42,758 nucleotides of DNA, from assembly GCF_000346295.1 (NCBI RefSeq), contig NZ_ANOG01000261.1:1-42758 (forward strand), written 5' to 3'. Positions 8,727 through 18,209 of this stretch are shown piece after piece. The notes below the pieces were generated by a model. The model was not told the origin of the DNA, searched no databases, and was given only the letters and a program-made list of their open reading frames with translations. The DNA is from Rhodopirellula maiorica SM1. GTDB lineage: Bacteria; Planctomycetota; Planctomycetia; Pirellulales; Pirellulaceae. Position 1 is the first letter of the stretch. Every line of letters starts with the position of its first letter. Position numbers and translations under genes: made by a program.

Positions 8727-8991
8727 AAGACGGAAACGAAGGGATCGCCGGACTTCCGGAACCTTCGTTACGATCGATCACCCCATCTGGTTCCGCCCAA
8801 CATAGGCTTGCCGTTGGACGTGGGCAATCAAACAATACGTAATAAAATACTGTTCAACGCATCATCTCGTCTGTTTTTTGGGGGCAAGCGACCCGGCAGC
8901 TTGATCGATTTATCTCGATCTCCCGCGTCGGCGTCAGCTTGCAAGCAGAAAGCTTACCCCACATTTTCGGCCGGATGACATACGAAATCTC

Positions 8992-8997
8992 TATAAT
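8992..8997 (+). promoter_or_regulatory. Possible -10 element for ftsH
   Basis: A perfect TATAAT lies 23 bp before the ftsH ATG, in the divergent dxr/ftsH spacer. No convincing -35 hexamer sits at the expected distance, so this is a candidate only. Confidence 0.35.
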
Positions 8998-9020
8998 CGA
9001 GCCCCCTCTTTGGTAACGCA

Positions 9021-11231
9021 ATGACCGACGATAAGCGAAAGAAATCGAGCAACAACGAACCACGAAGCGGCGGAAATATGTGGTTGGTGCTCGCGGCGAT
9101 CGTCTCCGCCGTACTGTTGAGTACGTTTTTGTTCAGTAATAACAGTCACCGTTTGCGTTATCCGGACCTCTTGGTCCTGTTGCAAAAGGAGGCAGATGCT
9201 CGCAATTCCGAGACTGCGTCGGCAAACCCGGACGAAACGGCCGAGCAGGCTGGTACCCCGTCAGCAGCGTCGCAGTCCGATGCGGACTCGGCTGATTCCG
9301 CCGACGCCGAATCCTCCGACGCGGATGTAGCCCAATCCGGCGACGATGATCAAACGGCGCCATCCGATTCGGCCGCGAACGATCCTCGGACGCTGGTGGT
9401 TTCGTCGATTAGCGATCCAACGAAGAAAGTTGAATACAGTCGCCCTCAGTACATCAAGGTGTCCGAAGAAAAGATTACCGGCACGGTGATGTACCGTCCG
9501 CTCGGGGCAAAGCCAGCTGTCAAACCAGAGCCGATTCAATTTGAAACCATTCACGCCTCAGGAAACGAAACCGAGGATCGTCGCCTCGCCGAATTGTTGA
9601 CCGCATCGGGAGTGGTTTGGGACAACGATCGTCCAAGTCGCTTTTTCGAGCAACATTGGCCTGAGTTGCTGATGATTGGCGTGTTGGTGATGCTTGGCAT
9701 CATGATGCTTCGCCGAATTGGTGGTGTCGGGTCGCCGATGTCCTTTTCGCGAAGCCGTGGAAAATTGTATGGGCAAGAAGAATTGCCACTCACGTTTGCC
9801 GACGTGGCGGGAATCGAAGAAGCGGTGGACGAGGTTCGCGAAGTCGTCGACTTTCTGAAAAACAGCGACAAATATCAAGCACTCGGCGGCCGCATCCCCA
9901 AGGGAGTCTTGTTGGTCGGACCTCCGGGGACCGGCAAAACGCTACTGGCCAAAGCGATTGCGGGCGAAGCAGGAGTGCCATTTTTTAGTCTTTCGGGTAG
10001 CGACTTTGTTGAAATGTTCGTCGGCGTCGGAGCGGCTCGCGTCCGTGACATGTTCCAGCAAGCGACTAGTCGGGCGCCTTGCATCATCTTTATCGACGAG
10101 CTGGACGCTTTGGGAAAAAGCCGTAGTGGCAGCGTGGTCGGTGGGCACGATGAACGCGAACAAACGCTCAATGCGTTGTTGGTCGAAATGGATGGATTTG
10201 ATTCCAATTCGGGCGTGATCATTGTCGCGGCCACCAACCGCCCGGAAACACTGGATCCTGCGCTGTTGCGTCCGGGACGATTCGATCGCCACGTCTTGGT
10301 CGATCGCCCTGATGTCGCCGGTCGCGAGGAAATTTTGAAAGTCCATGTCAAAAATGTGCGGCTGGACGAGAAGGTGGAACTACACGACATCGCGTCGATT
10401 ACACCCGGTTTTGTCGGAGCCGATTTGGCCAACCTCGTTAACGAGGCGGCGTTGTTGGCCGCGCGTGCGGAAAAACAAACCGTGGGAATCGAGCAGTTCA
10501 ATGAAGCGGTCGAGCGTGTGACAGCGGGTTTAGAGAAAAAGAACCGCGTCATGAACGAAGACGAAAAAATTCGAGTGGCGTATCACGAAGCCGGACACGC
10601 AATCGTCGCAGCAGCTCTGCCCAATACCGATCCCGTTCATAAGGTCAGCATCATTCCTCGCGGGTTGGCGGCACTCGGTTACACCATGCAGCGTCCTGAG
10701 TCGGATCGCTATCTGATGACCAAAACGGAACTGGAAAGCAACATGAAAGTGTTGTTGGCCGGGACGTTGACCGAGGAAATGACGTTCCAAGACATCAGCA
10801 CCGGAGCCCAGAATGATCTCGAGCGTTGTACCGAGATTGCACGTAGCATGGTGATGGATTACGGAATGAGCCGGATGGGGCGAATCAATTTTCGCCGTAG
10901 TTCGCGATCCGCGTTTCTGGCCAGCAGTGGTGGCGACGGCTATCAGATGAACCACAGCGAAGAAATGGCCAAGATGATCGACAAAGAAGTCGCGCGGATC
11001 ATCGAGGATGCACTGGTGCAAACTCGCGAAATCCTGGAACAACGCCGCGAAGTGCTCGAGGCGGTCACGCAGCGATTGTTGGATGTCGAAGCAATCGACA
11101 GCGACGAACTGATGCGGTTGATCAAAGAAAATTCGCGTGGCCCTTGGTTGGTGCCCGGAACTGTTACCGAGAAACCCAAGGCGGTGATGCCATCGGTCGA
11201 AGGCGACAAGGCGAAAGCCGAGGCCCCGTAA
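9021..11231 (+). CDS. ftsH: ATP-dependent zinc metalloprotease FtsH
   Basis: FtsH is a membrane-anchored AAA+ protease that degrades misfolded membrane proteins and short-lived regulators. The order is as in the family: N-terminal membrane segment (residues about 20-38), periplasmic domain, second segment ([15 protein letters not shown]), AAA module with Walker A GPPGTGKT at 300-307 and Walker B IIFIDE at 355-360, then the zinc motif HEAGH at 522-526. The periplasmic part has an unusual Ser/Asp/Ala-rich insertion of about 60 residues (roughly 55-115). The 736 residues exceed the E. coli length of about 645, mostly because of that insertion. It is divergent from the dxr operon. Confidence 0.97.
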   Translation: MTDDKRKKSSNNEPRSGGNMWLVLAAIVSAVLLSTFLFSNNSHRLRYPDLLVLLQKEADARNSETASANPDETAEQAGTPSAASQSDADSADSADAESSDADVAQSGDDDQTAPSDSAANDPRTLVVSSISDPTKKVEYSRPQYIKVSEEKITGTVMYRPLGAKPAVKPEPIQFETIHASGNETEDRRLAELLTASGVVWDNDRPSRFFEQHWPELLMIGVLVMLGIMMLRRIGGVGSPMSFSRSRGKLYGQEELPLTFADVAGIEEAVDEVREVVDFLKNSDKYQALGGRIPKGVLLVGPPGTGKTLLAKAIAGEAGVPFFSLSGSDFVEMFVGVGAARVRDMFQQATSRAPCIIFIDELDALGKSRSGSVVGGHDEREQTLNALLVEMDGFDSNSGVIIVAATNRPETLDPALLRPGRFDRHVLVDRPDVAGREEILKVHVKNVRLDEKVELHDIASITPGFVGADLANLVNEAALLAARAEKQTVGIEQFNEAVERVTAGLEKKNRVMNEDEKIRVAYHEAGHAIVAAALPNTDPVHKVSIIPRGLAALGYTMQRPESDRYLMTKTELESNMKVLLAGTLTEEMTFQDISTGAQNDLERCTEIARSMVMDYGMSRMGRINFRRSSRSAFLASSGGDGYQMNHSEEMAKMIDKEVARIIEDALVQTREILEQRREVLEAVTQRLLDVEAIDSDELMRLIKENSRGPWLVPGTVTEKPKAVMPSVEGDKAKAEAP

Positions 11232-11251
11232 TCCTCTGCCAACCAATCTAT

Positions 11252-11283
11252 GTCACAGTCATACAATGTCACTGTCATACAAT
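11252..11283. repeat. 16-bp tandem duplication downstream of ftsH
   Basis: The unit gtcacagtcatacaat is followed directly by gtcactgtcatacaat (one mismatch). It lies 20 bp after the ftsH stop and 124 bp before the vWA gene, so it could be a slippage product or a paired operator. Confidence 0.8.
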
Positions 11284-11406
11284 GTTTTTACATTGTTTTG
11301 ATTTGCTGCGAACCATTGATTGTGAGGAGCATGGTTAGATGATCTTCGTAAGCAATCGCGAAGCAGGTTGCGATTGCATCGTGTTCTTACTGAAGGAGAT
11401 CTCGTC

Positions 11407-12783
11407 ATGTTCGCTCAAGTTCGTGTTTTGTGGGTGTTGGCCGCCGTAGCCGCGGCCAGCCTTTTCGCCGCCCCAGTCGCCTCGTCAGCCCAAGTCGGAT
11501 TGGATGTCGGTGTGTCCAGTCCGACGATGCAAGCGGGCGAGAAATCGATTAACTATATCCGCATCGCCTTGAGCGGTGCCGAGCTTCCGCAAACCGAGAA
11601 ACGGCCTCCGGTAAACGTCGCCATCGTGATCGATACCAGTGGATCGATGAGTGGCCAGAAGATCATTCAGGCTCGCAACGCGGCGATCGCCGCGATCAAT
11701 CGACTGCAAGACAGCGATATCGTTTCGGTCGTCCTGTACAACTCGTCGACCGAGGTGTTGGTGCCAGCGACCAAGGCAACCGATCGCAAATCGATCATCG
11801 CCAAAATCCGCGGAATCCGTGCCGATGGCAATACGGCACTCTTTGCCGGTGTCAGCAAAGGAGCCGCCGAAGTCCGCAAGTTTCTTGGACCCGATTCGGT
11901 CAATCGTGTGATCTTGTTGTCCGATGGGATCGCCAACGTCGGCCCCAAAAGTCCTCGTGAATTGGAACGACTCGGCGCGTCGCTGGTCAAAGAAGGGATC
12001 AGCGTCAGCACGTTGGGGTTGGGGCTTGGATACAACGAGGACCTGATGAGCAAATTGGCTAGCGCGGGAAGCGGAAATCATATCTTCGTGGAATCGGCCG
12101 ATGATCTTATCGCGGTGTTCAACAGCGAATTCAAAGATCTGATGAGCGTTGTGGCGTGTGACTTCGAGATCGTAGCGACCGTGGCCTCGGGCGTCCGTCC
12201 AGTTCGCGTTCTGGGCACCCAGGCCGACATCACTGGCAACACAATTCACATTCCGCTGGCGCAGTTGTATTCAAGGCAAGAACGCTACTTTGTTTTGGAG
12301 GTCGAAGTGGATGCGGGCGAATCAGGCGAATCACGCCCGCTGGTGGATGTCTCGGTGAAGTACCAAAACATGACATCTGAAACGATGGACAAATTAACGA
12401 GTAGTATCGCGGTGCGTTTCAGCGACGAGAGTGCGGATGTCCAGCGTGATCGGGATCTGGAAACGTACGCTTATTGTGCGGTTCAAATCGCGAATGAAAA
12501 CAACATCCGAGCGACAGCGCTGCGAGATGCCGGACAGGTCGATGATGCTAAAAAATTGCTCAACCACAATGCAAAAATGCTGCTGCAGTGTGCGAAGGAG
12601 TGCAAAACAAACAACGTCGAATTGGTCGTGCCCGAATTGGAAAAGAACATCGAGGTGAACCGATATCAGGCGTTGAATGTCGATAACAACCGCGACTGGG
12701 CTCGAAACCGCAAAGTCATGCGAGGGTATCAAAACGAAATCCAGGCCCAGCAATCCTATTCGATCGAGGTGCCCAAGAAATAG
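11407..12783 (+). CDS. Secreted von Willebrand factor A domain protein
   Basis: The protein has 458 residues. A signal peptide is visible (MFAQVRVLWVLAAVAAASLF, then AAPVASSAQ). A vWA domain follows, with the metal site DTSGSMSG, downstream DGNTAL and LLSDGIANVGP, so the MIDAS looks complete. The C-terminal half has a beta-rich segment and then a helical, charged region I do not recognise. I chose ATG 11407 because GGAG lies 8 nt upstream (11395-11398); the frame opens earlier at 11368 without such a site. vWA domains of this type mediate protein contacts or act in secretion and surface complexes. The next two genes encode a two-component system, so it could belong to that stimulus pathway, but this is inference. 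Confidence 0.85.
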   Translation: MFAQVRVLWVLAAVAAASLFAAPVASSAQVGLDVGVSSPTMQAGEKSINYIRIALSGAELPQTEKRPPVNVAIVIDTSGSMSGQKIIQARNAAIAAINRLQDSDIVSVVLYNSSTEVLVPATKATDRKSIIAKIRGIRADGNTALFAGVSKGAAEVRKFLGPDSVNRVILLSDGIANVGPKSPRELERLGASLVKEGISVSTLGLGLGYNEDLMSKLASAGSGNHIFVESADDLIAVFNSEFKDLMSVVACDFEIVATVASGVRPVRVLGTQADITGNTIHIPLAQLYSRQERYFVLEVEVDAGESGESRPLVDVSVKYQNMTSETMDKLTSSIAVRFSDESADVQRDRDLETYAYCAVQIANENNIRATALRDAGQVDDAKKLLNHNAKMLLQCAKECKTNNVELVVPELEKNIEVNRYQALNVDNNRDWARNRKVMRGYQNEIQAQQSYSIEVPKK

Positions 12784-12892
12784 TGCCACCAAAGCGAGTC
12801 AAGAATCGAGGCGGTGGCGTTTCGACTAGAATCGAATTCGGCATGCCACATTCTCGTTCCCGACTTCACGCTCACCATTTCCGCCTCTTGCC

Positions 12893-14575
12893 ATGACGCA
12901 CCGGCTACTGATTGCATTGATCGTTTTGATCGCCGCGCCGCTGGTGCTGCTGGGGTGGGGGGCCTCGTCATTACTCCGCCGGCAACGTGAAACCGCGCAG
13001 CAGCAATTGAACACCGTGCTGCAATCTCGCTTGCTCGAAATTGATCAATCGCTTGCTGAAGTGCTCGCAGGACACGCGCGACGGATCAGCGAAAAACTCG
13101 ATCGGCCTGGAAATCCAATCGACAAGTTCGAACAGATCACGCGGCACGATCCGGTCGTTCGCCAGTGCTTTTTTGCCAATGCAAGAGGCGTGATCGTCTA
13201 TCCGCCCAAACCGGTGGCCGAGGATCCCGAGGCGATTGCAATCTACGCCGCCTTGCCGGCAATCATCGCCAGCAACCCGGATCTGGAAATCAGTGAAGAA
13301 TCTCGGTCCAAAGCCGATACGCCGTCCACGAAACTGCAAACGCAAGTTCAAGCCGCAGTGGCGAAGCCCGGCGGCAAATCCACCAGCAAAAACGCTGCGA
13401 CGACGACGCGGTGGCAGGTTTGGTACATGGACGAAGGCAGCCAATTGATTTTGTGGCTACTGAAAAGCAACGGCGATTCAATCGGCGTGTTGTTAGAACG
13501 CGCCCGTTGGGTGTCCGAGCTGATTGCGGCGCTGCCGGACGCCAAGTTGGTTGCGATGCCCGAATCACATATGAAAACGCAGTTTTCGAAACAATCGGAT
13601 TCAATCAGTTGTACTTCGCTTGTCGACGAGGCGGGGCAGATCGTCTATCGCTGGGGGAACGATTTGGAAACGACGGATGATCCGATCGTAGCTGTCCCGC
13701 TGTCGCCACCGCTATCGAGTTGGCAACTTCAGTACAACAATGCCGCTCCGTTGGTGGTTCAATCCAGTTCACTTGCGACGATCTTGTCACTCTCGGGATT
13801 GGCGGTGATGTTGTTGGCTCTGGGGACGTACGTGATGACCAGTGTCCAGCGACAGATGCACGTTGCACGCAGTCGCGTCAGTTTTGCGGGGCAAGTGTCA
13901 CACGAGCTGCGGACGCCATTGACCAATATCCGCTTGTATGCCGAGTTGGCCGAATCCGATTTAGAGAACTTGCCCGACGATGACACTCGAGAAACGATTC
14001 TGCGACGATTGCGTGTGATCGATAGCGAGAGCCGACGGTTGGGGCGATTGGTTTCAGGGGTTTTAGAAATGGTGCGTGATGAACGAAATGTTCGCGCACC
14101 GTCGCGTACTACGACTGATGTCGACGACGTGATCGACCAAACGTTGGCCCAGTTTTCGCCTCGTTTCGACACGTTGGGAATCGAAGTTCAACGTGATGCC
14201 CGCGTTGCGAAACGTCTTTACGTCGATCCCGATATATTAGAGATGGTGCTGGTCAATCTGCTCAGCAACGTCGAAAAGTATGCTGCTGCGGGCAAGTTTG
14301 TCCGCGTGGCTTCGTGGATCGAGGAAAACGAATTGGTGGTCACGGTCGCCGATCGCGGCCCTGGCATCCCACGGCGTTATCATCGCAAGATCTTTCGTCC
14401 GTTCTTTCGCTTGGATGATTCGATTCATGCGCCGAGCGGGACCGGGATTGGGTTGGCGATCGCCAAGCTTGCCGCTCAGCGGCATGGCGGACGATTGTTG
14501 ATCACCAACGTCGACGTTGGAACCGAATTCGAATTGAGGGTTACGGCTGATCAAAGTTACTCCGATCACACTTGA
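12893..14575 (+). CDS. Membrane sensor histidine kinase
   Basis: The protein has 560 residues. Membrane segments lie near residues 4-25 and about 300-322 (LATILSLSGLAVMLLALGTY), enclosing a sensor region of about 270 residues with no recognised fold. The HisKA H-box FAGQVSHELRTPLTNIRLYA places the phosphorylated His at 337. The ATPase domain has the N box (NLLSNVEKYA), G1 (VADRGPGIP) and G2 (GTGIGLAIAKLAAQRHGG). No clear HAMP domain separates the second membrane segment from HisKA. The response regulator gene starts 45 bp downstream, so it is the likely partner. The signal sensed is unknown. Confidence 0.93.
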   Translation: MTHRLLIALIVLIAAPLVLLGWGASSLLRRQRETAQQQLNTVLQSRLLEIDQSLAEVLAGHARRISEKLDRPGNPIDKFEQITRHDPVVRQCFFANARGVIVYPPKPVAEDPEAIAIYAALPAIIASNPDLEISEESRSKADTPSTKLQTQVQAAVAKPGGKSTSKNAATTTRWQVWYMDEGSQLILWLLKSNGDSIGVLLERARWVSELIAALPDAKLVAMPESHMKTQFSKQSDSISCTSLVDEAGQIVYRWGNDLETTDDPIVAVPLSPPLSSWQLQYNNAAPLVVQSSSLATILSLSGLAVMLLALGTYVMTSVQRQMHVARSRVSFAGQVSHELRTPLTNIRLYAELAESDLENLPDDDTRETILRRLRVIDSESRRLGRLVSGVLEMVRDERNVRAPSRTTTDVDDVIDQTLAQFSPRFDTLGIEVQRDARVAKRLYVDPDILEMVLVNLLSNVEKYAAAGKFVRVASWIEENELVVTVADRGPGIPRRYHRKIFRPFFRLDDSIHAPSGTGIGLAIAKLAAQRHGGRLLITNVDVGTEFELRVTADQSYSDHT

Positions 14576-14620
14576 GCTTGATCCTTCCAATGCCTCTAAC
14601 GCACCAAAGTCAGCAATCCG

Positions 14621-15346
14621 ATGCAACTGAAAATCTTGATCGCCGAGGATGATCCTCATACCCGTGCCGCGCTCGCGGAAATCTTGCGGTCCGAAGGCCA
14701 CTCGGTCGCCGAAGCCGCCGATGGGCATCAAGCAAAATGGTTGTTCGATCGCGATCGACCGCAATTCGCCTGTTTGGATGTGATGATGCCAGGGCTTAGT
14801 GGGTATGATCTTTGCCGTCACTTCCGCAGCCTCGATCCGGCGATGCCGATCTTGTTTATCACCGCCAAGGCCGAAGAGATCGACAAGGTCGTGGGGCTCG
14901 AATTAGGCGCAGATGACTACATCGCCAAACCGTTCGGCGCAAAAGAAGTGGTGGCACGAATCCGAGCGATTGCGCGGCGAAGTATTCGCGACTGTGAAAT
15001 GACCACGGATCCTATCTCGCTTGCCGAACATGATTTTGACATGGGGGCGCTTCGCGTGATGCCCAAGAAACTGCGGGCGATGCGGGCGGATGAGATGATC
15101 GAGTTGACTGTTCGCGAGCTGCGAATTCTTCAGCTGCTTGCCAGCAAGCCTGGGGAAGTGGTCGATCGCGACGAGCTCTTCCGCATCGCTTGGCAAGAGA
15201 TGCATCCGCTCAATACAAGAACGCTCGATCAAACGATCAGCCAATTGCGAAAGCGAATCGAAGCGGATCCCAAACATCCTCGAATCATTCAAACTGTCTA
15301 TGGTGTCGGCTATCGATTCGAACCCGAAACCACCGCCCCAAAATAA
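14621..15346 (+). CDS. OmpR-family response regulator
   Basis: The protein has 241 residues. The receiver domain begins MQLKILIAEDDPHTRAAL, and the phospho-acceptor is D53 in FACLDVMMPG. The conserved Lys is in DDYIAKPFGAKEVVARIRA. The C-terminal winged helix is typical of OmpR/PhoB: LTVRELRILQLLASKPGEVV, ending in QTVYGVGYRFEP. It follows the histidine kinase gene by 45 bp, so the two almost certainly form a pair. Targets cannot be read from the sequence; the vWA gene upstream is a plausible one. Confidence 0.94.
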   Translation: MQLKILIAEDDPHTRAALAEILRSEGHSVAEAADGHQAKWLFDRDRPQFACLDVMMPGLSGYDLCRHFRSLDPAMPILFITAKAEEIDKVVGLELGADDYIAKPFGAKEVVARIRAIARRSIRDCEMTTDPISLAEHDFDMGALRVMPKKLRAMRADEMIELTVRELRILQLLASKPGEVVDRDELFRIAWQEMHPLNTRTLDQTISQLRKRIEADPKHPRIIQTVYGVGYRFEPETTAPK

Positions 15347-15533
15347 CTCCGGCGCTTTACGTGCCGCCGAACAGAAGCGAACCGTCCTTCCTGCCCCCAT
15401 CATCTTCCTGCCAAAACAATCACCGGCGTTGCTCTCGTGACACGTCGCCGCTGCTCCGATGAGTATTGGTTTAGCCACATGGAATCAGCGCCGCGAAGGC
15501 GGCGGGCAGGAAATATTTGGTGTTTTCCTGTTG

Positions 15534-15577
15534 GCCGTTTGGGCGCTAGCCCCGGTTGAATGTCGGAACCGTGGCTA
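15534..15577. repeat. Dispersed hairpin repeat, copy B
   Basis: This is the inverted copy of bases 1-44, differing only at two adjacent-region positions (cattca versus catcta). It has the same imperfect hairpin. Confidence 0.85.
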
Positions 15578-15701
15578 GCGGGCTGTTGATTTAATGAGCC
15601 GCTCGCACGTCAGCGGCCGGGTTCCACGCATTACCCGGTGCCTTACGGCCCTCGGCTCACTAATGCAATTTGCATTTCGACTAAATCAACAAGTCGCTAG
15701 C
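15574..15701. repeat. Palindromic (MITE-like) element
   Basis: Nested inverted repeats give an extended hairpin: gctagcg (15574-15580) with cgctagc (15695-15701), gttgattta (15585-15593) with taaatcaac (15682-15690), and an inner gagccg/cggctc pair. The core is GC-rich. It overlaps the end of the dispersed repeat by four bases. No coding capacity is seen. Confidence 0.65.
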
Positions 15702-15985
15702 ACCAAAGTGGCTAATTTGCTGAAAGACTCTCTTCTGCGTACTTAGTGATCGATGTCGCGGGAAAATAATTCGAGTAGGTTTCAGCTAATTATACTAGAA
15801 TAAACCACGCGGCACTCGCTGTGGCTCGCATGACGGCGTGGTAGGACCGTTACAATCCGAATAAGGTCGCAGGCAATGATGTTAATACCGTTTTTTGCCT
15901 CCGCCCAGCTGAGTTCTTGGTCACAAGATCACAATTGATCTGAAAGGGTTTGAAGTATAAGGAACCGCCTTCTGGAGAGTTTGCT

Positions 15986-17332
15986 ATGTCCGGTCCAAGT
16001 GTCTTTTGCCGTCTTCAGGTTACCGGTCTATTGGCGATTCCTCTCGTTTGCATGTCGGTTTGTCTCTCGTTGTTTGTCCAAGACGCAAGCGTTTGGGGTG
16101 TCGAAATCGCACCCAAGTCGACCGCGACGGTTGACCATGTTCCCGATGCGAATGTGCCGGATGCGAATAGGCCGGATGCGACTGCGATTGGCTCGATGCA
16201 TCCGGTTGATGCTTCGCTTGCGACCACCACGTTTGAGTCGCTGGATCAAGCGATCCAAATTGATAGTGATTTTTGCGGCGGACGCTTGAGCGAGTGCTTC
16301 GAAATTACCCCCACTCGATTTCAGTTGGTGGTGCGTCCCGAACGCAAACCGATCAATAATAGTGCTTGGTATGCCTTTCGTGTTCGTTCTAACACGGAGC
16401 GTCGCATTAAACTGCATCTGAGTTACCAAGGTGGGACGCATCGCTACACGCCGCGGATCAGCAATGATGGTCGTGTTTGGCGAGATGGTCAGCACTTGGT
16501 GTCGTCGGTGCATCCGAGTGGATCCGAGGTGGTGTTGCAGTTGGACGTGGGGCCCAAGGAATTATGGGTGTCGGCGCAAGAATTGATCTCTAACGAAGAC
16601 ACCGAGCGTTGGACCGAAGAACTGGCGATGCTGCCGCACGTGAACCGATCGGTGTGTGGACGCAGTGTCCAGGGGCGACCGATTTCCAAACTGGTCATTG
16701 GGGACCCGCAAGCCGAATCGCCTGGCTACGTGTTTATCATGGGGCGGCTTCATCCGCCGGAAACCACCGGAGCGATCGGGGTGATGCGGTTTGCCGAGGC
16801 GATTGCTGCGGATACCGAACTGACTCAGCGATTTCGCCGCTCGTTCCATGTGGTGGTCGTGCCCAATGCGAATCCCGACGGAGTCGACCAGGGGCGATGG
16901 CGATGCAACGCCAATAGTGTCGATTTGAATCGCGACTGGGGACTGTTCAGGCAACCGGAAACGCAGGTACTGCGGCGTGAGTTGTTGGATCTGAAACGAC
17001 GCGGACGCAATTCGCTGTATCTGGTCCTTGATTTTCATTCCACGTATGAAGACGTGTTTTATTTGACCGAAGACGTCGACGATGCGTTTCCCAAGAATTT
17101 CACCGCGACCTGGTTAAATCGATTCGATGAACGATTGCCCTCGTATTCGGTGAACCTCGACAAGACTCATAATTCAAAACGAACGACCTCGAAAGCTTGG
17201 GTCGATCGTGTGCTGAATGTGGCCGCGGTCACCTATGAATTTGGTGACAATACCGATCGCGATTCGATCGCCCACCTGTCTCGTGTCAGCGCCGAAGAAA
17301 TGATGCGAACGCTGCTAAGGTATCGCGAGTAA
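15986..17332 (+). CDS. Exported M14-family zinc carboxypeptidase
   Basis: The protein has 448 residues. An N-terminal hydrophobic stretch (VTGLLAIPLVCMSVCLSLFV) indicates export. A VPDAN repeat linker, an N-terminal beta domain and then the M14 catalytic domain follow. Zinc ligands are H256 and E259 (GRLHPPETTG) and H351 (LDFHSTYEDV). The substrate-binding NPDG and SVDLNRDWG blocks are present, and the catalytic Glu is E418 (VTYEFGDN). ATG 15986 was chosen because GGAG lies 8 nt upstream; a TTG at 15950 is in frame but lacks a binding site. Such enzymes trim C-terminal residues from peptides, possibly from cell-wall or environmental protein. Confidence 0.88.
   Translation: MSGPSVFCRLQVTGLLAIPLVCMSVCLSLFVQDASVWGVEIAPKSTATVDHVPDANVPDANRPDATAIGSMHPVDASLATTTFESLDQAIQIDSDFCGGRLSECFEITPTRFQLVVRPERKPINNSAWYAFRVRSNTERRIKLHLSYQGGTHRYTPRISNDGRVWRDGQHLVSSVHPSGSEVVLQLDVGPKELWVSAQELISNEDTERWTEELAMLPHVNRSVCGRSVQGRPISKLVIGDPQAESPGYVFIMGRLHPPETTGAIGVMRFAEAIAADTELTQRFRRSFHVVVVPNANPDGVDQGRWRCNANSVDLNRDWGLFRQPETQVLRRELLDLKRRGRNSLYLVLDFHSTYEDVFYLTEDVDDAFPKNFTATWLNRFDERLPSYSVNLDKTHNSKRTTSKAWVDRVLNVAAVTYEFGDNTDRDSIAHLSRVSAEEMMRTLLRYRE
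16142..16186. repeat. 15-bp tandem repeat, three units
   Basis: Three near-identical 15-bp units encode VPDAN/VPDAN/RPDAT-like peptides in the linker after the signal peptide of the M14 peptidase. Confidence 0.85.
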
Positions 17333-17353
17333 ATCGTGTCGGTCGTCGCTTCG

Positions 17354-18111
17354 TTAGCGGCCTTCACGCAATCGGTAACCGAGAAAATTGTCCAGCTCGG
17401 GTTCCGCTTCGATCTCTTTGACCGTTTCTTCGATGTCGTATTCGACGCGGCGAAATTCAACCACTTGTTCGTCGTACACCACGTAGCAGCTTCGTGGGTC
17501 ACCGTCACGTGGTTGCCCGACACTGCCGACGTTGATCATCAAACGCTGCGTTTTGTCGGAAACCGAATAACCGCCCGCCAATTCCATCGGCCGGATGAAA
17601 CGCATGTCAGGCGTAAAAATCCCCGGTACGTGCGTATGCCCTTGGAAACAGAGGTGCGGGATCATGGAAAACAGCTTTTCCATTTTTTTGCCATTTTGAG
17701 TGTCTTCGGGAAAGACGTACTCGTTGGTGGGGCTGCGCGGCGATCCGTGCACGAACAACACTCCCCCTCGCGGACGGTGCGAGGCAATTTGCACAGGAAT
17801 TCCATTCGCCGCCGGCTTGCCTCCGGTCCGTCACGGCCGCATTCCAGTTGAGCGCGGGTCCAAAAGATCGCCTGTTCGGCGGCAACATTAAACCCCTCGG
17901 GGTCGAACAACGCACTGCTGTCGTGGTTGCCCAACACGCAAAAGTCGAACTCGATCGCTTGGTCCAAACAGGCACATGGCTGAGGGCCATATCCGACGAC
18001 GTCGCCGAGACACACGATGCGATCCACGTTTAGGGATTCAACGTCTGCTAGGACCGCTCGCAAAGCGGCAAGATTACCGTGGATGTCACTAAGAATGGCG
18101 GTCCGGGTCAA
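17354..18111 (-). pseudogene. Frameshifted metallophosphoesterase
   Basis: This is a paralogue of the intact gene at 18210-18968. The 5' frame (TTG start at 18111) carries SDIHGN, GDVVGYGPQPCACLD and GNHDSSALFDPEGF. The 3' frame carries FVHGSPRSPTNEYVFPED, GHTHVPG and NVGSVGQPRDGD to the stop at 17354. The break is at a run of five C on the plus strand (17763-17767). One extra base there would give REGGVLFVHGSPR, aligning residue for residue with DEGEFRFVHGSPR of the neighbour. All metal-binding motifs survive across the two frames, so the damage is recent, a sequencing error, or (least likely) a programmed frameshift. Whole-length product would be about 252 residues. Confidence 0.88.
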
Positions 18112-18209
18112 TTTAAAAACTCAGGTTGAAAACGAAGGAACGGTCTGTCCAGCCAAGAATAATCGTAATCTTAACCCTAAAACCGTTTTCGCGTCACCTA
18201 GAACGGTTT

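Larger units (their letters stand above)
15347..15985. other. Repeat-rich intergenic region
   Basis: No gene is credible here. The region holds copy B of the dispersed hairpin repeat (15534-15577) and an adjoining palindromic element (15574-15701). The remainder, about 15702-15950, is more AT-rich and may carry the promoter of the M14 peptidase gene. Confidence 0.6.

Noticed and set aside
17662-17794. Overlap of the two metallophosphoesterase frames read as two separate genes
   Set aside because: Motifs are complementary and colinear with the intact paralogue, so one broken gene is the simpler reading.
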